IMG/VR virus record: IMGVR_UViG_3300015373_000010
Span: 1 to 44,652 of that record
Length of the DNA stretch: 44,652 bases
Source: a virus
Reading direction: 5' to 3' (one strand)
A program made the translations under genes and the position numbers. This document shows positions 13,125 to 23,078 of this stretch, piece after piece; the stretch's first letter is position 1, and the number at the start of each line of letters is the position of its first letter. The notes below the pieces were generated by a model, which had not been told where the DNA came from, ran no database searches, and was given only the letters and a program-made list of their open reading frames with translations.

Positions 13125-13794
13125 CTACGTCAACCACACAACTGAGAAGCCGCCCAGACGAGTGAAGTCGTCGCGGTACATCGTGTCCCAGATGCCCTTA
13201 TAGCCAGGCGCCGAATTTGCCAGCCACAAGCTGGACCCTTGCACGCCTCGGACCGCCACCCAGTGATACCAGGCGGCCCCCGACATCAGCGCCGGCGTAC
13301 CTGCCGCAGCCAGCTCGTAGACGGCGTCGTAGTCGGGGTAGCCCTGGTCGCTGTCGAAACCAGTCTGCTCCTTGATGACGCGCTGAAGCTGCGCGCCTGA
13401 GCCATCGGTTAGCCCAACGTTGCCGTTGATGTTGTTGGGGTAGCCGATGGCGTACACCACCGCTTCACGGTTGCCATAGACGTCGGCGCCGCGGGCGTAG
13501 CCCACGGCCCGCTCAATGAACTCTGTAGAGCAGGCAGAACAGGTCCAGTCATAAAGCTGGCCGGGCATGCTCGCCCACTGGTCGTACTCGATGCCTGGCT
13601 CTGATTCCTCACCGAAAGGGTGCCCGGTTGACCCGGTTGTCCTCCTGATACCAGTAGTACGTGGCGTCCCGCGCAAAGGTGAGGGAGACCTTGTGGCCCT
13701 CATCCAGGATGATGAACCGCTCATCGCTGCGAGCTTCGTCGCCGTTATCGGCAATCGCCTGGGCTACGCCAGGTCCGACGTTCCACTCGCTCAT
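13125..13794 (-). CDS. C39-like cysteine peptidase/endolysin split by a +1 frame change
   Basis: Frame one (13794 to 13609, 61 residues) starts MSEWNVGPGVAQAIADNGDE and ends with a stop at 13609. The coding signal continues in the +1 frame to 13125. That part carries DWTCSACSTEFIERA (candidate catalytic Cys), GAAWYHWVAVRG (His) and LANSAPG (Asn), the order of papain/C39-like amidases. The join lies at CCC TTT C (13620-13614). The joined product would be 222 residues. Explanations are programmed +1 slippage, an assembly indel, or a second start at the ATG of MPGQLYDWTC. It is placed with holin-like genes, so a cell-wall role is likely. Confidence 0.65.
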
Positions 13795-14093
13795 TTGGCT
13801 ACGAACCTCACATCGCCCGTAGCCCAGTCGATCTGCACGTCATGCTCGCCTGGCGGGATAGTGATGCCACAGTCTTCGCAGGCTGCCTCAAACGCCTGCT
13901 GGTAGGCCATGCGGCGGGTGTTGTGCGTGTTGATCGCGGCCTGGGCGACCTCAGTGGCACCCGCCAGGCTCTCAGCCAGGAGCCTCAGGCGCCGCAGCGC
14001 GCCACTCGGCAGGACCGGCAGCGCCTCGTACGGCTTGAAGTCAGGCAGCGGCTCCTCGACGTGGCCGTTTTCGATGATCTCTGTTTCGTGCAT
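13791..14093 (-). CDS. Hypothetical late protein
   Basis: 100 residues. A helical middle (LRRLRLLAESLAGATEVAQA, then a further helix ending QQAFEAACEDCG) is followed by a beta hairpin (VQIDWATGDVRFV). It overlaps the peptidase start as ATGA. Possibly a small virion or assembly protein. Confidence 0.65.
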   Translation of the reverse strand: MHETEIIENGHVEEPLPDFKPYEALPVLPSGALRRLRLLAESLAGATEVAQAAINTHNTRRMAYQQAFEAACEDCGITIPPGEHDVQIDWATGDVRFVAK

Positions 14094-14096
14094 GAC

Positions 14097-14543
14097 TTAC
14101 CTCCTGTAGGTGGGGGTGGGGGTATAGGTAATGACCAGTGTGCCGCCGCCGACAGAGAAGAACGGGCTTTGCCAGGATCGCATCTGCACGTTGAACGCAG
14201 TGCCCGCGTTCACCACGCCGTACCAGATCACCCCAGCCTGGCCCTTGTTCCCAAAATTTCCCACCTCCACCGTGCCGCCGGTGTCGGCAATCACGCCGCC
14301 GTTGGAGAGCAACTGCATGACCACCTGGGAGTTGTCATTGACCGACGGTGTGTTCATCAGCACGAACACCGTGTAGTAGCCGGTCGTAGGACACACCAGC
14401 GTGACGCCTGACCCCCAGTTGGACGAGGCGAGCGATGGCCCCCACGAGAAGTTCTGGAAACTGCTGTTCAGGCTGAGCGAGGCCGCGCCGGCGATGTACT
14501 GGAGGGGCGACGCGCCCGAGCCAGCGATCTGGATAAAGGTCAA
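14097..14543 (-). CDS. Beta-sandwich virion protein, fibre-tip-like
   Basis: 148 residues; the TTG at 14543 overlaps the upstream fibre stop (TTGA). The sequence is beta-rich with a jelly-roll look (FQNFSWGPSL, GVTLVCPTTGYYTVFVLMNT, AGVIWYGVVNAGTAFNVQM, GGGTLVITY), resembling C1q/TNF-like heads found on fibre tips. It probably binds the host receptor. Confidence 0.65.
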   Translation of the reverse strand: MTFIQIAGSGASPLQYIAGAASLSLNSSFQNFSWGPSLASSNWGSGVTLVCPTTGYYTVFVLMNTPSVNDNSQVVMQLLSNGGVIADTGGTVEVGNFGNKGQAGVIWYGVVNAGTAFNVQMRSWQSPFFSVGGGTLVITYTPTPTYRR

Positions 14544-15535
14544 AGCACCCACCAGTTGGCGCCGTCGCACCACATCGTCACCGAGTCACCGGCCTGGATG
14601 ACGAACGAGCCGACAGGACCAGTCCCGCCAGGTCCGATCATCGCCACCCCGCAGGTAATCGTGCTGGGGCCACCTGGGTAGGACTTGATGGCGCGGAACA
14701 CTCCGATCCACGCGGCTGATGGGTTCGGCAGGGTGAACGTCCCGTTGCCGTAGTTGAACATGAAGCTGGTCGCGTCACCGCTATTGGCGCCAAGGAAGCC
14801 GGCGGCAGCCTGGTTACGCGGATTGGTAAGCATCTTGTTGGTGAGCGTCTGACTCATCGTGGCGCCGACGATGCGATCGCTGCTCGGGTACATGTACGCG
14901 CCGTTGGTGTCGAAGGCGATGCCCTGATTCGCCGGCGTATTGAAGATGCCGGTACCAGTGGTGCTGTTGCGGAACCAGTCGGTCGTGTTCGGACCGGAGT
15001 TGAAGGTGGCGCTGCCGCTGATCGTGCCAGTGATCGATCCACCACTGTGCGTAACGTTGGTCAGCGTGCCGCCGCCGTTCGCATTCAATGCACCGCCGAC
15101 CGTGAACGCACCGGTGACCACCCCGTTGCGCCCGACGTTCAGGTCGCGGGTGACGGCCAGGTCGGTGCCGACCGACGCATTCGCGCTGCACACCAGTTGG
15201 GCGCTCAGCGTGGTGACGCCAGTGACATTCAGCGTGCTGCCCATCGTGACCGCGCCGTCCAGCGTGGTCAGGCCAATCACATGCACGTTGCTCTGGGCCA
15301 GCAGCGGCCCTTGCAGCGTGGTCTGACCGACCACCGTCAGGTCTTCGCCGACGGTCAGGTCCAGAAACTCCAGCGCGCCGCCCTGGTGTGAGCCGTTGTG
15401 GGCGTGGCCGGTGCTCGAATTGAACAGACCGTCGAGGACCGTCAGCGAGTCGGACAGGTTGATGGTCAGGTAGTCGGCGGTGTCGTCGTCATCGAGCGCC
15501 AGGTTGAGGTTCAGTTCGGGGGTCAGGTCGGGCAT
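14540..15535 (-). CDS. Tail fibre/adhesin with beta-helical repeats
   Basis: 331 residues from the ATG at 15535. The first 75 residues anchor the protein and end GHAHNGSHQGGAL, a typical fibre head join. Repeating strands follow (LTVVGQTTLQGPLLAQ, VHVIGLTTLDGAVTMG, LNVTGVTTLSAQLV, LAVTRDLNVGRNGVV) that should fold as a triple beta-helix. The C-terminal part is a beta domain ending WCDGANWWVL. It is probably a host-recognition fibre. Confidence 0.8.
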   Translation of the reverse strand: MPDLTPELNLNLALDDDDTADYLTINLSDSLTVLDGLFNSSTGHAHNGSHQGGALEFLDLTVGEDLTVVGQTTLQGPLLAQSNVHVIGLTTLDGAVTMGSTLNVTGVTTLSAQLVCSANASVGTDLAVTRDLNVGRNGVVTGAFTVGGALNANGGGTLTNVTHSGGSITGTISGSATFNSGPNTTDWFRNSTTGTGIFNTPANQGIAFDTNGAYMYPSSDRIVGATMSQTLTNKMLTNPRNQAAAGFLGANSGDATSFMFNYGNGTFTLPNPSAAWIGVFRAIKSYPGGPSTITCGVAMIGPGGTGPVGSFVIQAGDSVTMWCDGANWWVL

Positions 15536-15543
15536 ACGCTCTC

Positions 15544-17586
15544 CTACAGGGCTTTCAGCGCGCTGATCTTGTAGCCGCGCAAGTCGCCGATGCGCGTGCC
15601 TCTGAGGCGGCGGATGATGCCGTACACGGTCAGGATGCGGAACTGGGTCGCCTGGATATCCACGCCCCACGAGCGACCTCCGCCGGCTTGCATCGGCAGC
15701 AAGCGCTCGGCGTACCCGAACAGAGCGACCTCATTGACCGTCTCGTCAGGTAGCTCGATCGCCAGGCTGCCGGGTGCAGCGGCAAAGTTGAGCAACTGCT
15801 TGTGCATCTGGTCGCTGTCGAAGCGCAGCGCCGCGCCGTCCATTCTGGTCTGGAAGCCGCGCGCGTCGATCGTCATTTGCAGGTCGCGCTTGAAGGCGGG
15901 CACCACGCGCTCGTGGTAGGCAATGATTTCGAGCACCGGGGTGTCCAACTGGTTGGTGTTGAACAACTGGGCCTTGAGCGACAGGGCGTTGCCGACCATG
16001 TTCGCGGGGGTGTCGATGCGCTGGCCGTTGTGGATGAACTCGCCCAGGTATAGCCAATCACCAGTCGAGTCCGCTGGCGGCGCGCCAGCGCTGGCCATGA
16101 TCCTGTAGTAGAGCTGCACCTCGTCGCCTGGACGCATCACCGGACCGAAGACCGAGAACCCCAACCAGTGCTTGAGATCGGCTTGGAACATCGCATGATG
16201 GAGTGGGAAAACAATCTCGCTCGGGCCGACGATGAACTCGGCGCCCGAGTCGGCGGCCAGCGGACTGCGCACCAGCTTGATCCAGTCCCAACGGCCGTCA
16301 TCGAAGCCGATGTACAGCCGGTCCTGGCCGCTCGCGCCGCTGACAGCCATTGCGGTGGCTTTGCGGTTCGGCCAGTGTGCGAGCGCGCCGTCGAACTGAT
16401 CATCGAAGGCGAAGGTAGTGCCCTCCTCGCTCTCGTGCGGCTCCCAGTTGCCATAGGTCAGCAGGTAGCTGGTGCTGGTTATCGGGTTCCAGACTGTGAG
16501 GTACGCACGGTAGCCGCCCCAGCCGACAAACGCCTGCACATCACCCCGAACGGGTGATGCGTTATCCAGCATGCGTCCGGGGCCGGCGGGCGTGAGCTGG
16601 TTGCTCGGCACGTCCAGGCGATAGAAGCTTGGGCCGGCCCTGAACCAGATCGCTCCCAGCCAGGCTGCAGCTCGCATGCCGTTGTCGGGATTAATCGGTA
16701 CGCGCAGGCCAGGAAAGAGGTCGTTGGTGCTGCCGTCGCTATTGAGCGTGAACAGCGAGCCGTTCTCTTTGAAGATCGTTAGCTGGTTGCCGCTCTGACG
16801 CAGCGCGCTGATCTTGACGCTGGGCGAGCCGACGAAGATCGGACCCGACCAGTTGGCTGCCACCTTGGGATCGGAGGTGACCTTGCGGACCACCGAGTTG
16901 GCGCTGTCGGCCGCCCATAACTCGACACCAACCACCTCCAGGCGATTCACCAGGAAGCCGCTAGGCAGCGCGCACGCCGTCCAGGTGCCGGCCGCCGTCC
17001 GCTCCCACATTGTTCCATTGACAAAGGCGAGATACAGACTTGGCGTGGCGCCAGCGAAGCCACCCTGGAACACCACGCCGTCCGTGATCTGTATGCCGGG
17101 GAAGTTCCTGTCCACGACCTGGCCCAGATCGGTGTCGTCAGTGCGACGGTAAGCGTTGGCGCCCGACAGGATGAACTGCTGCATGACGCCGCTGGCATTC
17201 GGCGCGTCGAGGAACTTCACCGTGTAGCCAGCCGACGCGACTGATGGCGTCACCGGATGCACCAGCGGTCCCTTGCCGAACAGGCCGCCGTCTACCTGAA
17301 TGTCGCTGCCCCAGTAGTAGCGCTTGTCGCCGTAGCTGGACTGCACCCGTTCGCCGTAGCCGCCCGTGGGACGCAGCGGAAACGTCCTCTCTCTATAGAC
17401 GGGCGCCGAGCCATATTCTTGCACCGACGGCACGACGCTATCGAGCATCTGCTGCTTGCGGGCGACCATCAGCCCCTGGTCGTTGGGCACCAGCATGTAG
17501 CCGGTGCGCTCCTGCGACGAGCCAAGAATGGAGCCTATGCGCGCGTGGAACGGCCAGGGGCGGCGGCGACTGCTGAGCAGGCTCAC
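15544..17586 (-). CDS. Large beta-rich tail/virion protein
   Basis: 680 residues from a GTG at 17586, which overlaps the upstream stop by one base. It opens WPFHARIGSILGSSQERTGY. The centre contains repeated strand-rich units (LEVVGVELWAADSANSVVRK, KISALRQSGNQLTIFKENGS, GMRAAAWLGAIWFRAG, YRAYLTVWNPITSTSYLL, DRLYIGFDDGRWDW) suggesting a beta-propeller. The C-terminus holds further beta domains. No family name can be given. In a short-tailed phage it could be the tail nozzle or a tail-tube-like protein. Confidence 0.7.
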   Translation of the reverse strand: MSLLSSRRRPWPFHARIGSILGSSQERTGYMLVPNDQGLMVARKQQMLDSVVPSVQEYGSAPVYRERTFPLRPTGGYGERVQSSYGDKRYYWGSDIQVDGGLFGKGPLVHPVTPSVASAGYTVKFLDAPNASGVMQQFILSGANAYRRTDDTDLGQVVDRNFPGIQITDGVVFQGGFAGATPSLYLAFVNGTMWERTAAGTWTACALPSGFLVNRLEVVGVELWAADSANSVVRKVTSDPKVAANWSGPIFVGSPSVKISALRQSGNQLTIFKENGSLFTLNSDGSTNDLFPGLRVPINPDNGMRAAAWLGAIWFRAGPSFYRLDVPSNQLTPAGPGRMLDNASPVRGDVQAFVGWGGYRAYLTVWNPITSTSYLLTYGNWEPHESEEGTTFAFDDQFDGALAHWPNRKATAMAVSGASGQDRLYIGFDDGRWDWIKLVRSPLAADSGAEFIVGPSEIVFPLHHAMFQADLKHWLGFSVFGPVMRPGDEVQLYYRIMASAGAPPADSTGDWLYLGEFIHNGQRIDTPANMVGNALSLKAQLFNTNQLDTPVLEIIAYHERVVPAFKRDLQMTIDARGFQTRMDGAALRFDSDQMHKQLLNFAAAPGSLAIELPDETVNEVALFGYAERLLPMQAGGGRSWGVDIQATQFRILTVYGIIRRLRGTRIGDLRGYKISALKAL

Positions 17587-17870
17587 TAGATGCCGATGAT
17601 CCTTGAGATGAACGTCATGTCCACGGCGTCCAGAGCCACGTCCAGATCTGCGATCGCAGATTTCAGGGTCGCTTCTTGCTCGTCGCTGAAGTAATACGGC
17701 GCGGCTTTCAAATCGGTCACCCCCAACCACGCATGGTCCTGATTGATGGTCACCTTGTTGGCGGCGAAGCCTCTCAGGTGCGTGCCGAGCAGACCGTTGA
17801 CCTCGTCGGCGTTCCTGGGCTGCGTACCGATCGTTGTGGGCGGAGGCGGGGGTTCTTGCGGAATGGTCAT
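17586..17870 (-). CDS. Small virion-associated protein
   Basis: 94 residues. A Pro-rich start (PQEPPPPPTTIG) and a folded part (ADEVNGLLGTHLRGFAANKV, KSAIADLDVALDAVDMTFIS). It lies between two tail genes. Possibly a fibre adaptor or chaperone. Confidence 0.65.
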   Translation of the reverse strand: MTIPQEPPPPPTTIGTQPRNADEVNGLLGTHLRGFAANKVTINQDHAWLGVTDLKAAPYYFSDEQEATLKSAIADLDVALDAVDMTFISRIIGI

Positions 17871-17879
17871 GCTGGCTCC

Positions 17880-19199
17880 TTAGACCGGGTAGTAGGGAAT
17901 CTTGAAGGCGCTGCCATCGAGCGTGACGGTCATGTAGCCGGCCGGGGTGGCTGGCAATGCCTGGGCGCCACCGGCGCCTCCCACATTGGTGACGAAGATG
18001 CCTGGCACTCCGATCTGGATTTGCAAACGACCCGTACTGTCGAAGCATAGCCACGAGTCGCCATTGTTCTGAGGATTGCGCCAGCCGACTTGATAGCCAT
18101 TCGGCAGGCGAATCAGCCCGGTGCCGGAAGCTGCGCCCGTCGCCATCGTCAGCACGCCGGTCATATACAAACCGCCGGACCCGCCAGCCCCAGCGTCGAT
18201 GATCACCGGCTGGCTACTGCTTGAGCGCAGGTACAGACCACCGTTCACGGTCTGCACAATCCCGTAGGCAGGTCCGAACTTCAGCCGCGCACTCGCCGTG
18301 TCGCTGTCGAAGGCTGCCGTCATTGGGCCAGCGCTGGCATTAACCGCGAACGCCGTTGCGCCCCACGAGATCGGGTTAGCCCCGGCAGCGGTGTAAACGA
18401 CAGTGACTTGGCCACCGGCTGCACCGAGCAGAACTGCTGGCTGTGCCACATCGAAGCGCATCCAGTTGGTACCGTCGTAGTACGCATTGCCGCCCATGTT
18501 GGTGCCTAATTTGCCGCTCAAGAAGGCATAGCCGTCACTGCTCTCGACGCTCAGGCTGGCAGCCAGATTGACCGGATTGCGGATGCGCTCGTTGGCTGAG
18601 CCGATAGCCAGGGCGATGTTGTTGCCGCTCGCGCCGGACTGGTTGGCGATGAACAGTCCATAGGCGTTAGCCACCCCAGCCGCGCCCTGATTGCCGATGT
18701 TGATGCCGTAGCTGGTGGTAATAGATGTCCCTGCGCCCAGGGACGGTCCATTGATCTGTACTACCGCACAAGTGGCCATCGTGTAGGTCGCGGCCTGACT
18801 GGCCAACTGCAACCAGAGCACGTTCACGCCGGACGTTGCGGCTGAGGAAAACGTCGGAGCCGTCACGATCCCGTACTGAGTCGTGCCCGTCAGCGTGCCT
18901 GCAAGGGGGGTGACCTGTACGGCACGGTCAGCCATCGGCGCTGCGCCAATGCCCACGTTGCCGCTCACGGTCAGGTTGCGGCCCAGGAACAGGTCGCGCG
19001 GCCTGGTCGCACCGCTGGCACCGATGTCGTAAGTGTTGTCGGGGCTGAACGTCAGGTTCTGGCTGAGCGGAATCGTCAGCCCGCCCACCGCTTGCCAGGT
19101 GACGTTGTAGTCGGTGTTGTTGACCTTACCCAGCACCTGGCCGGTGGTGCCACCGGTGGGCACGCCACCGAAGTTGGTGAGAACAACCTGCCTGCTCAC
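17880..19199 (-). CDS. Tail fibre protein
   Basis: 439 residues, GTG start overlapping the upstream stop (GTGA). It opens with GGVPTGGTTGQVLGKVNNTD and contains YDIGASGATRPRDLFLGRNL and VSGNVGIGAAP, strand repeats common in phage fibre stalks. Beta-rich Gly/Ala/Thr-rich sequence with AYYDGTNWMRFD continues to the end. It is one of at least three parallel fibre genes in the late operon. Confidence 0.8.
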   Translation of the reverse strand: MSRQVVLTNFGGVPTGGTTGQVLGKVNNTDYNVTWQAVGGLTIPLSQNLTFSPDNTYDIGASGATRPRDLFLGRNLTVSGNVGIGAAPMADRAVQVTPLAGTLTGTTQYGIVTAPTFSSAATSGVNVLWLQLASQAATYTMATCAVVQINGPSLGAGTSITTSYGINIGNQGAAGVANAYGLFIANQSGASGNNIALAIGSANERIRNPVNLAASLSVESSDGYAFLSGKLGTNMGGNAYYDGTNWMRFDVAQPAVLLGAAGGQVTVVYTAAGANPISWGATAFAVNASAGPMTAAFDSDTASARLKFGPAYGIVQTVNGGLYLRSSSSQPVIIDAGAGGSGGLYMTGVLTMATGAASGTGLIRLPNGYQVGWRNPQNNGDSWLCFDSTGRLQIQIGVPGIFVTNVGGAGGAQALPATPAGYMTVTLDGSAFKIPYYPV

Positions 19200-19390
19200 G
19201 GTGGTGTCGCCTGGATGTGGCCGTCTGTCGTCACGTACGCCGGGTCTGTCCGCAGCAGCTTCTCGTACTCCTCGATGGCGATGACTTCGACGCCGTGCTG
19301 GTTGCCGACTCCACCCTTGGGGTGCTCACCAACCACCAAGCGATCACTGCGGCGGTACACGATGGGGCGTTGCGGCGGTCCTTCTGCCAT
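19196..19390 (-). CDS. Small hypothetical virion protein
   Basis: 64 residues from the ATG at 19390; the longer frame upstream is a shadow of the neighbour. It has a polar start (QRPIVYRRSDRLVVGEHPKG) and a helix, VEVIAIEEYEKLLRTD. It overlaps the fibre start by 4 bases. Confidence 0.6.
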   Translation of the reverse strand: MAEGPPQRPIVYRRSDRLVVGEHPKGGVGNQHGVEVIAIEEYEKLLRTDPAYVTTDGHIQATPP

Positions 19391-19392
19391 AC

Positions 19393-19761
19393 CTATTGCT
19401 CCACCCAGCGGCCGGGGCCATCCATGCGGCTGCAGTTCAGCCTGACGTGCGACTCGGGCACCGCGTTGGTGCCGGCCGCTACATTGCCGCACGCGCAGCC
19501 CTCGCGCTGCGTCTTTTCGACGAACATCTGCTGGCCCATCGTGGCGTCAGCCCCGCCACCCACCGGCCAGGTTGAGGTGGCGCCGCAGCCATCGGGGCAG
19601 TTCAGCACGATGAAGTTGTGATTGTGGCTGCCGTCCAAAGGGCCGCCTAGGATGACGGTCCACTTAACTTCGGCGGCGGGGATGGTGCCGCTGTGGCCCT
19701 GCTCGTCAAAGACCACATCGATGGAGCCGTCTGCGTTGAACACTACGGGTCTGATGCTCAT
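19393..19761 (-). CDS. Cys-rich virion-associated protein
   Basis: 122 residues. Cys residues occur in [18 protein letters not shown] and LNCSRMDG, enough for a metal site. The first part is beta-rich ([20 protein letters not shown]). It sits 2 bases before the 19196-19390 gene. Role unknown; possibly a fibre-associated cap. Confidence 0.6.
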   Translation of the reverse strand: MSIRPVVFNADGSIDVVFDEQGHSGTIPAAEVKWTVILGGPLDGSHNHNFIVLNCPDGCGATSTWPVGGGADATMGQQMFVEKTQREGCACGNVAAGTNAVPESHVRLNCSRMDGPGRWVEQ

Positions 19762-21320
19762 GGATTCGCCTCAAAATTGACGGAGGCTGTGTTTCCTGCA
19801 CTCGCAACCAGGGAGGATGCGTTGCCGGCTACTAGCCCACTGGCTACGGCGGCACCAGCACTCCATGCTCGATTGCTCACTGCACCGGCCGAAAACCCGG
19901 TGCAGACAATCGGCGATCCACCCGCGTTCAGCAGGGCGAAACTGGCGGCTGGGGTGGAAGTGACAGTTGGCGCCACGGCTTTCGGCAGGAACGCCAGGGG
20001 GATATACGCCAGAGTGCCGCTCACGACCTGACCCGCAGCAAAGATGTTGCCCGCGGCCGCGCTGAATGTTTCGTAGTACCTGAGGCACCGCGCCAGGTCG
20101 TCGGACGGGTGCAGCGGCGCGTAGTCGGCTGACACGCTGCCGACCACCAGCATGGCGTTGTCGATGTAGGCCGTAGCGTTGCTGGTGTTGAACGACACGC
20201 CAACATTGAAACCTGACGGCAACGCCACTGTCGTTGCAGTGACGGATAATGTCTGATAAGTCCCATCGCCGGAGTGATAGGAGCCATAGACAAACGTGCC
20301 GTTATTGTAGATATAGGCACGCGCGACATTGGCCACCGACGTCCTGACACGAATGCTGAGCGTGAGCGTACTTGCGCGGATGCCCCACATATCCGTGTTC
20401 GGCTGGAGTTGCTGATAGAGCGCGGAGCCGCCGGTGCCGTTCCCGTGCGTGTATGTCACGACAGCACAGTTGCCTGAGCGAATGTCCTGATTGCTCGGAT
20501 CCCTGGAAACAGACATAGTGTCCGTGCCATCAAGACCGATCGCCCAACGGTCCGCACTGAAGGCAGCAATCGTGAACGGCCCGTTGCCCCGCTGCCATAT
20601 CTCGAAGCCACCATTGACCAGCAGGTTGGCACGAGCCGTGTCGCTGGCGAGCTTGGCATTGGTGATCGTCGCGTTGGCGATGTCGGCAGCGACGATCGTG
20701 CCGTCCTGAATCTTGGCGGAGGTGATCGAGTTGTCGTTGATGCCTGAACCGTCGATCGGCGGGGTCGGCGTGTAGCCCGTCGAGGCGTAGTCCACGATCA
20801 CCCGCTCGGAGCCGTTGAAGGCGTCCGTGAAGGTGATCACGCTGCCGCTCAGCGAATAGTTGCCGGCGGCCGATGACTGCACCACGCCCGCGCGGGCGAG
20901 CACCAGAATCCACTGCGGCGTCTGCGACAGGGTGACCGTGGTCGCCGCGTTGGCCGGCAGGAACTCCTCGTGGACGCTGGAAGAGGGACCAACCGGCCCG
21001 GCTGTACCAGTTGCTCCAGTCGGACCCTGAACACCCTGCGGTCCCTGGATGCCTTGCGGACCGGCCGGACCGGGCACCGTCGAGTCCGCACCTTGTGGAC
21101 CTACCGGGCCTTGCGGACCGGGCGGGCCTTGCGTGCCCTGCATACCCTGCGGGCCAGGCGGGCCGGGCACGGTGGAGTCGGCGCCGGCTGGTCCCTGGAT
21201 GCCTTGCGGGCCAGGCGGGCCTTGCTCGCCCGGTGGACCCTGCGGACCGACGCTCCACGTTGGCGGCAGCGGCTCGCCACCGACCGGGTTCCAGTTGACC
21301 CGCTCGCTCGTGCGCGTCAC
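19758..21320 (-). CDS. Collagen-like tail fibre
   Basis: 520 residues, GTG start. Residues about 25-112 are collagen Gly-X-Y repeats ([20 protein letters not shown] and similar, with two copies of GADSTVPGP). Beta-rich sequence follows, with a tail-fibre-like [20 protein letters not shown] segment, then a carbohydrate-binding-like domain starting [15 protein letters not shown] and ending [18 protein letters not shown]. It is probably a long trimeric receptor-binding fibre. Confidence 0.88.
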   Translation of the reverse strand: MTRTSERVNWNPVGGEPLPPTWSVGPQGPPGEQGPPGPQGIQGPAGADSTVPGPPGPQGMQGTQGPPGPQGPVGPQGADSTVPGPAGPQGIQGPQGVQGPTGATGTAGPVGPSSSVHEEFLPANAATTVTLSQTPQWILVLARAGVVQSSAAGNYSLSGSVITFTDAFNGSERVIVDYASTGYTPTPPIDGSGINDNSITSAKIQDGTIVAADIANATITNAKLASDTARANLLVNGGFEIWQRGNGPFTIAAFSADRWAIGLDGTDTMSVSRDPSNQDIRSGNCAVVTYTHGNGTGGSALYQQLQPNTDMWGIRASTLTLSIRVRTSVANVARAYIYNNGTFVYGSYHSGDGTYQTLSVTATTVALPSGFNVGVSFNTSNATAYIDNAMLVVGSVSADYAPLHPSDDLARCLRYYETFSAAAGNIFAAGQVVSGTLAYIPLAFLPKAVAPTVTSTPAASFALLNAGGSPIVCTGFSAGAVSNRAWSAGAAVASGLVAGNASSLVASAGNTASVNFEANP

Positions 21321-22222
21321 AACCTGACGCTCATCAACGGACCACCGACCACCTCAGAGAAGGCGACGCGGCGGGTGGGCGCTGGCCCCCAGATCAGCGA
21401 CTGGCGGGTGAACTCGCGCGCGGCCATCTCCTGGGTGGCCTGCAGATTGCCAGCAGCTGCGGCGAACATGTGGCTGGGGTACAGGTGCCAGGCCTCGATG
21501 TGGCCGGCTGCCGTGGCGTAGTCGAGGTCTACGCTGAGTTCGTCGCTATCGACCAGCACATGGTCGGGGGTTACGTCCACACCATTGACCAGCGACCAGG
21601 CTGGCCGCAGCGCGGTGACCCACACGTTGGCTGGCGCGTACGACCCGCTGGTGTTGCGCAGCAAGACGTGGCCCTGCTGCAGGGTGGCCTCGAAGGGCGC
21701 CTCGCCAACGGGCTTGTACCAGCCGTACTGCACTCGCGCGACCTGGCTGGGGTTGGTCAGCCACGGCTTCTGGTAGGTCAGGTCGATGTCGCCGTAGGCG
21801 CTCGTCAGCTCGGCGGCAAACAGTTCTTCCATGAAGCACCGCCGCAGGCCAGCCAGCACGCTGGTGCGCAGCTCCTGATCGGGGTGTAGGTGGGTGAACT
21901 CGGCTAGCTCGCTGGGCTGCATCGGGTAGCGCCAGTTGCGATCCACGACCACACGCCCAGCGCCTGGGTCGAAGGTCTGCACCATCCGAATGCGATCGCG
22001 GGGATCGGCCACCGCTGGCGGCAGTGGCGTGCCCGTATCGGTGATGCCGCGTCGCAGCAGCCACAAGTTCTCGGGGCCGCCCAGCAGCGCACTGGTCTTG
22101 AGCGTGGGCATGTACGCCGCGATCGTGGTGCTGCTGGTCGGTGAGCCCGAGTCCTGGGCCGCCTGGAAGAAGGGGCCGGTGCGCCTGGCCACCTCCTGCT
22201 CCAGGCGGGCGTAGGTCGTCAT
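21317..22222 (-). CDS. Head-tail adaptor-like virion protein
   Basis: 301 residues, mostly helical ([40 protein letters not shown]) with a beta-rich second half and a closing helix ([15 protein letters not shown]). It stands between the capsid block and the fibres, where adaptor or neck proteins are usual. No specific family recognised. Confidence 0.6.
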   Translation of the reverse strand: MTTYARLEQEVARRTGPFFQAAQDSGSPTSSTTIAAYMPTLKTSALLGGPENLWLLRRGITDTGTPLPPAVADPRDRIRMVQTFDPGAGRVVVDRNWRYPMQPSELAEFTHLHPDQELRTSVLAGLRRCFMEELFAAELTSAYGDIDLTYQKPWLTNPSQVARVQYGWYKPVGEAPFEATLQQGHVLLRNTSGSYAPANVWVTALRPAWSLVNGVDVTPDHVLVDSDELSVDLDYATAAGHIEAWHLYPSHMFAAAAGNLQATQEMAAREFTRQSLIWGPAPTRRVAFSEVVGGPLMSVRL

Positions 22223-22632
22223 GCCGTGGTGAAGGTCCGGTCAGGCGTCAGCGTGGTGTACGTCCCGACGGTGACAGAGATGCGGTAGTGGTACAGCGTG
22301 GCGGTCGTCAGACCCGTCAGGTTGGCCACGATCGCGCCGCTGCCGGAGGCGGGCGTGGCGGCTTGATTCGAGCCGTAGCTGGTGCTGGTGCCGTAGTTGA
22401 CCACCATGCCCGTACACGGCTGATCCACCACCCAGTTGACCGTCGCCGTGGTGGCGGCGATCGGCGTCACGGAGATGCTGCGGATCGCCGCACCCATCAG
22501 CGCCGCCTTGCCGGAGGCGACCAGACTGGCGACAAAGGCCTCGTCGGCGATGTCGGCCTGGTGGCCCTTGCCGTAGTACGTGGTCGCGGTGACCGAGTCC
22601 TGCGACGGCGCGTTGAAGACCACCCTGGACAC
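22219..22632 (-). CDS. Fibronectin type III-domain virion protein
   Basis: 137 residues. The C-terminal 85 residues are an Fn3 fold (VTPIAATTATVNWVVDQP, GMVVNYGTSTSYGSNQA, VANLTGLTTATLYHYRISVT). The short N-terminal part may anchor it. Fn3 domains on phage particles often decorate capsid or tail surfaces and bind cell-surface sugars. Confidence 0.8.
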   Translation of the reverse strand: MSRVVFNAPSQDSVTATTYYGKGHQADIADEAFVASLVASGKAALMGAAIRSISVTPIAATTATVNWVVDQPCTGMVVNYGTSTSYGSNQAATPASGSGAIVANLTGLTTATLYHYRISVTVGTYTTLTPDRTFTTA

Positions 22633-22827
22633 TTACTTCTCCTCGGGCGCCGCGAACAGCGCCTCGGGCGGCCCATCGAGCAGCTCGGCCTTGCCGTCGA
22701 GGATCAGCGACTTGATGTAGTCGTAGTCCTCCGTCACGTAGTCGGTTTCGTGGCCTGGGCCGTACGTGGTGCCCGGATGGTCGGGGCGCGGGTCGGTGGA
22801 GACGGCCAGGAAGCGCATGCGCGGCAT
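22633..22827 (-). CDS. Small virion-region protein
   Basis: 64 residues. It contains DYVTEDYDYIKSLILDGKAE, similar in layout to the D-G-K segment of the next protein upstream, so the two may share a small fold. It shares one base with the 22827 stop. Function unknown. Confidence 0.65.
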   Translation of the reverse strand: MPRMRFLAVSTDPRPDHPGTTYGPGHETDYVTEDYDYIKSLILDGKAELLDGPPEALFAAPEEK

Positions 22828-23078
22828 TACTTCTTCTCCCTGGGCGCCTTGGCATCCTCAGCCTTGGCCTCGCCCGCGTCCGTGCGCGTGGTCCTGGCTG
22901 AGTAGTTGCCTTCCTTGGCGGCCTCAGCCGCCTTCTTCTCCTCATCGATAGACGAGACCTTGCCGTCCGCGCGCCAGTCGCGGAAGACCTCCTCGTCCAC
23001 ATCTACCTCGGTGCCAGCCGCGAACACCTCGCCGGTTTTCGGATGGGTGAGCGGCACCAGTGCGCGGACCTTGGGCAT
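22827..23078 (-). CDS. Small virion-region protein with charged tail
   Basis: 83 residues. A beta-rich start (VRALVPLTHPKTGEVFAAGT) and VFRDWRADGKVSSIDE precede a Lys/Glu/Ala-rich disordered tail. The head region resembles small proteins coded after capsid genes. Function unknown. Confidence 0.65.
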   Translation of the reverse strand: MPKVRALVPLTHPKTGEVFAAGTEVDVDEEVFRDWRADGKVSSIDEEKKAAEAAKEGNYSARTTRTDAGEAKAEDAKAPREKK

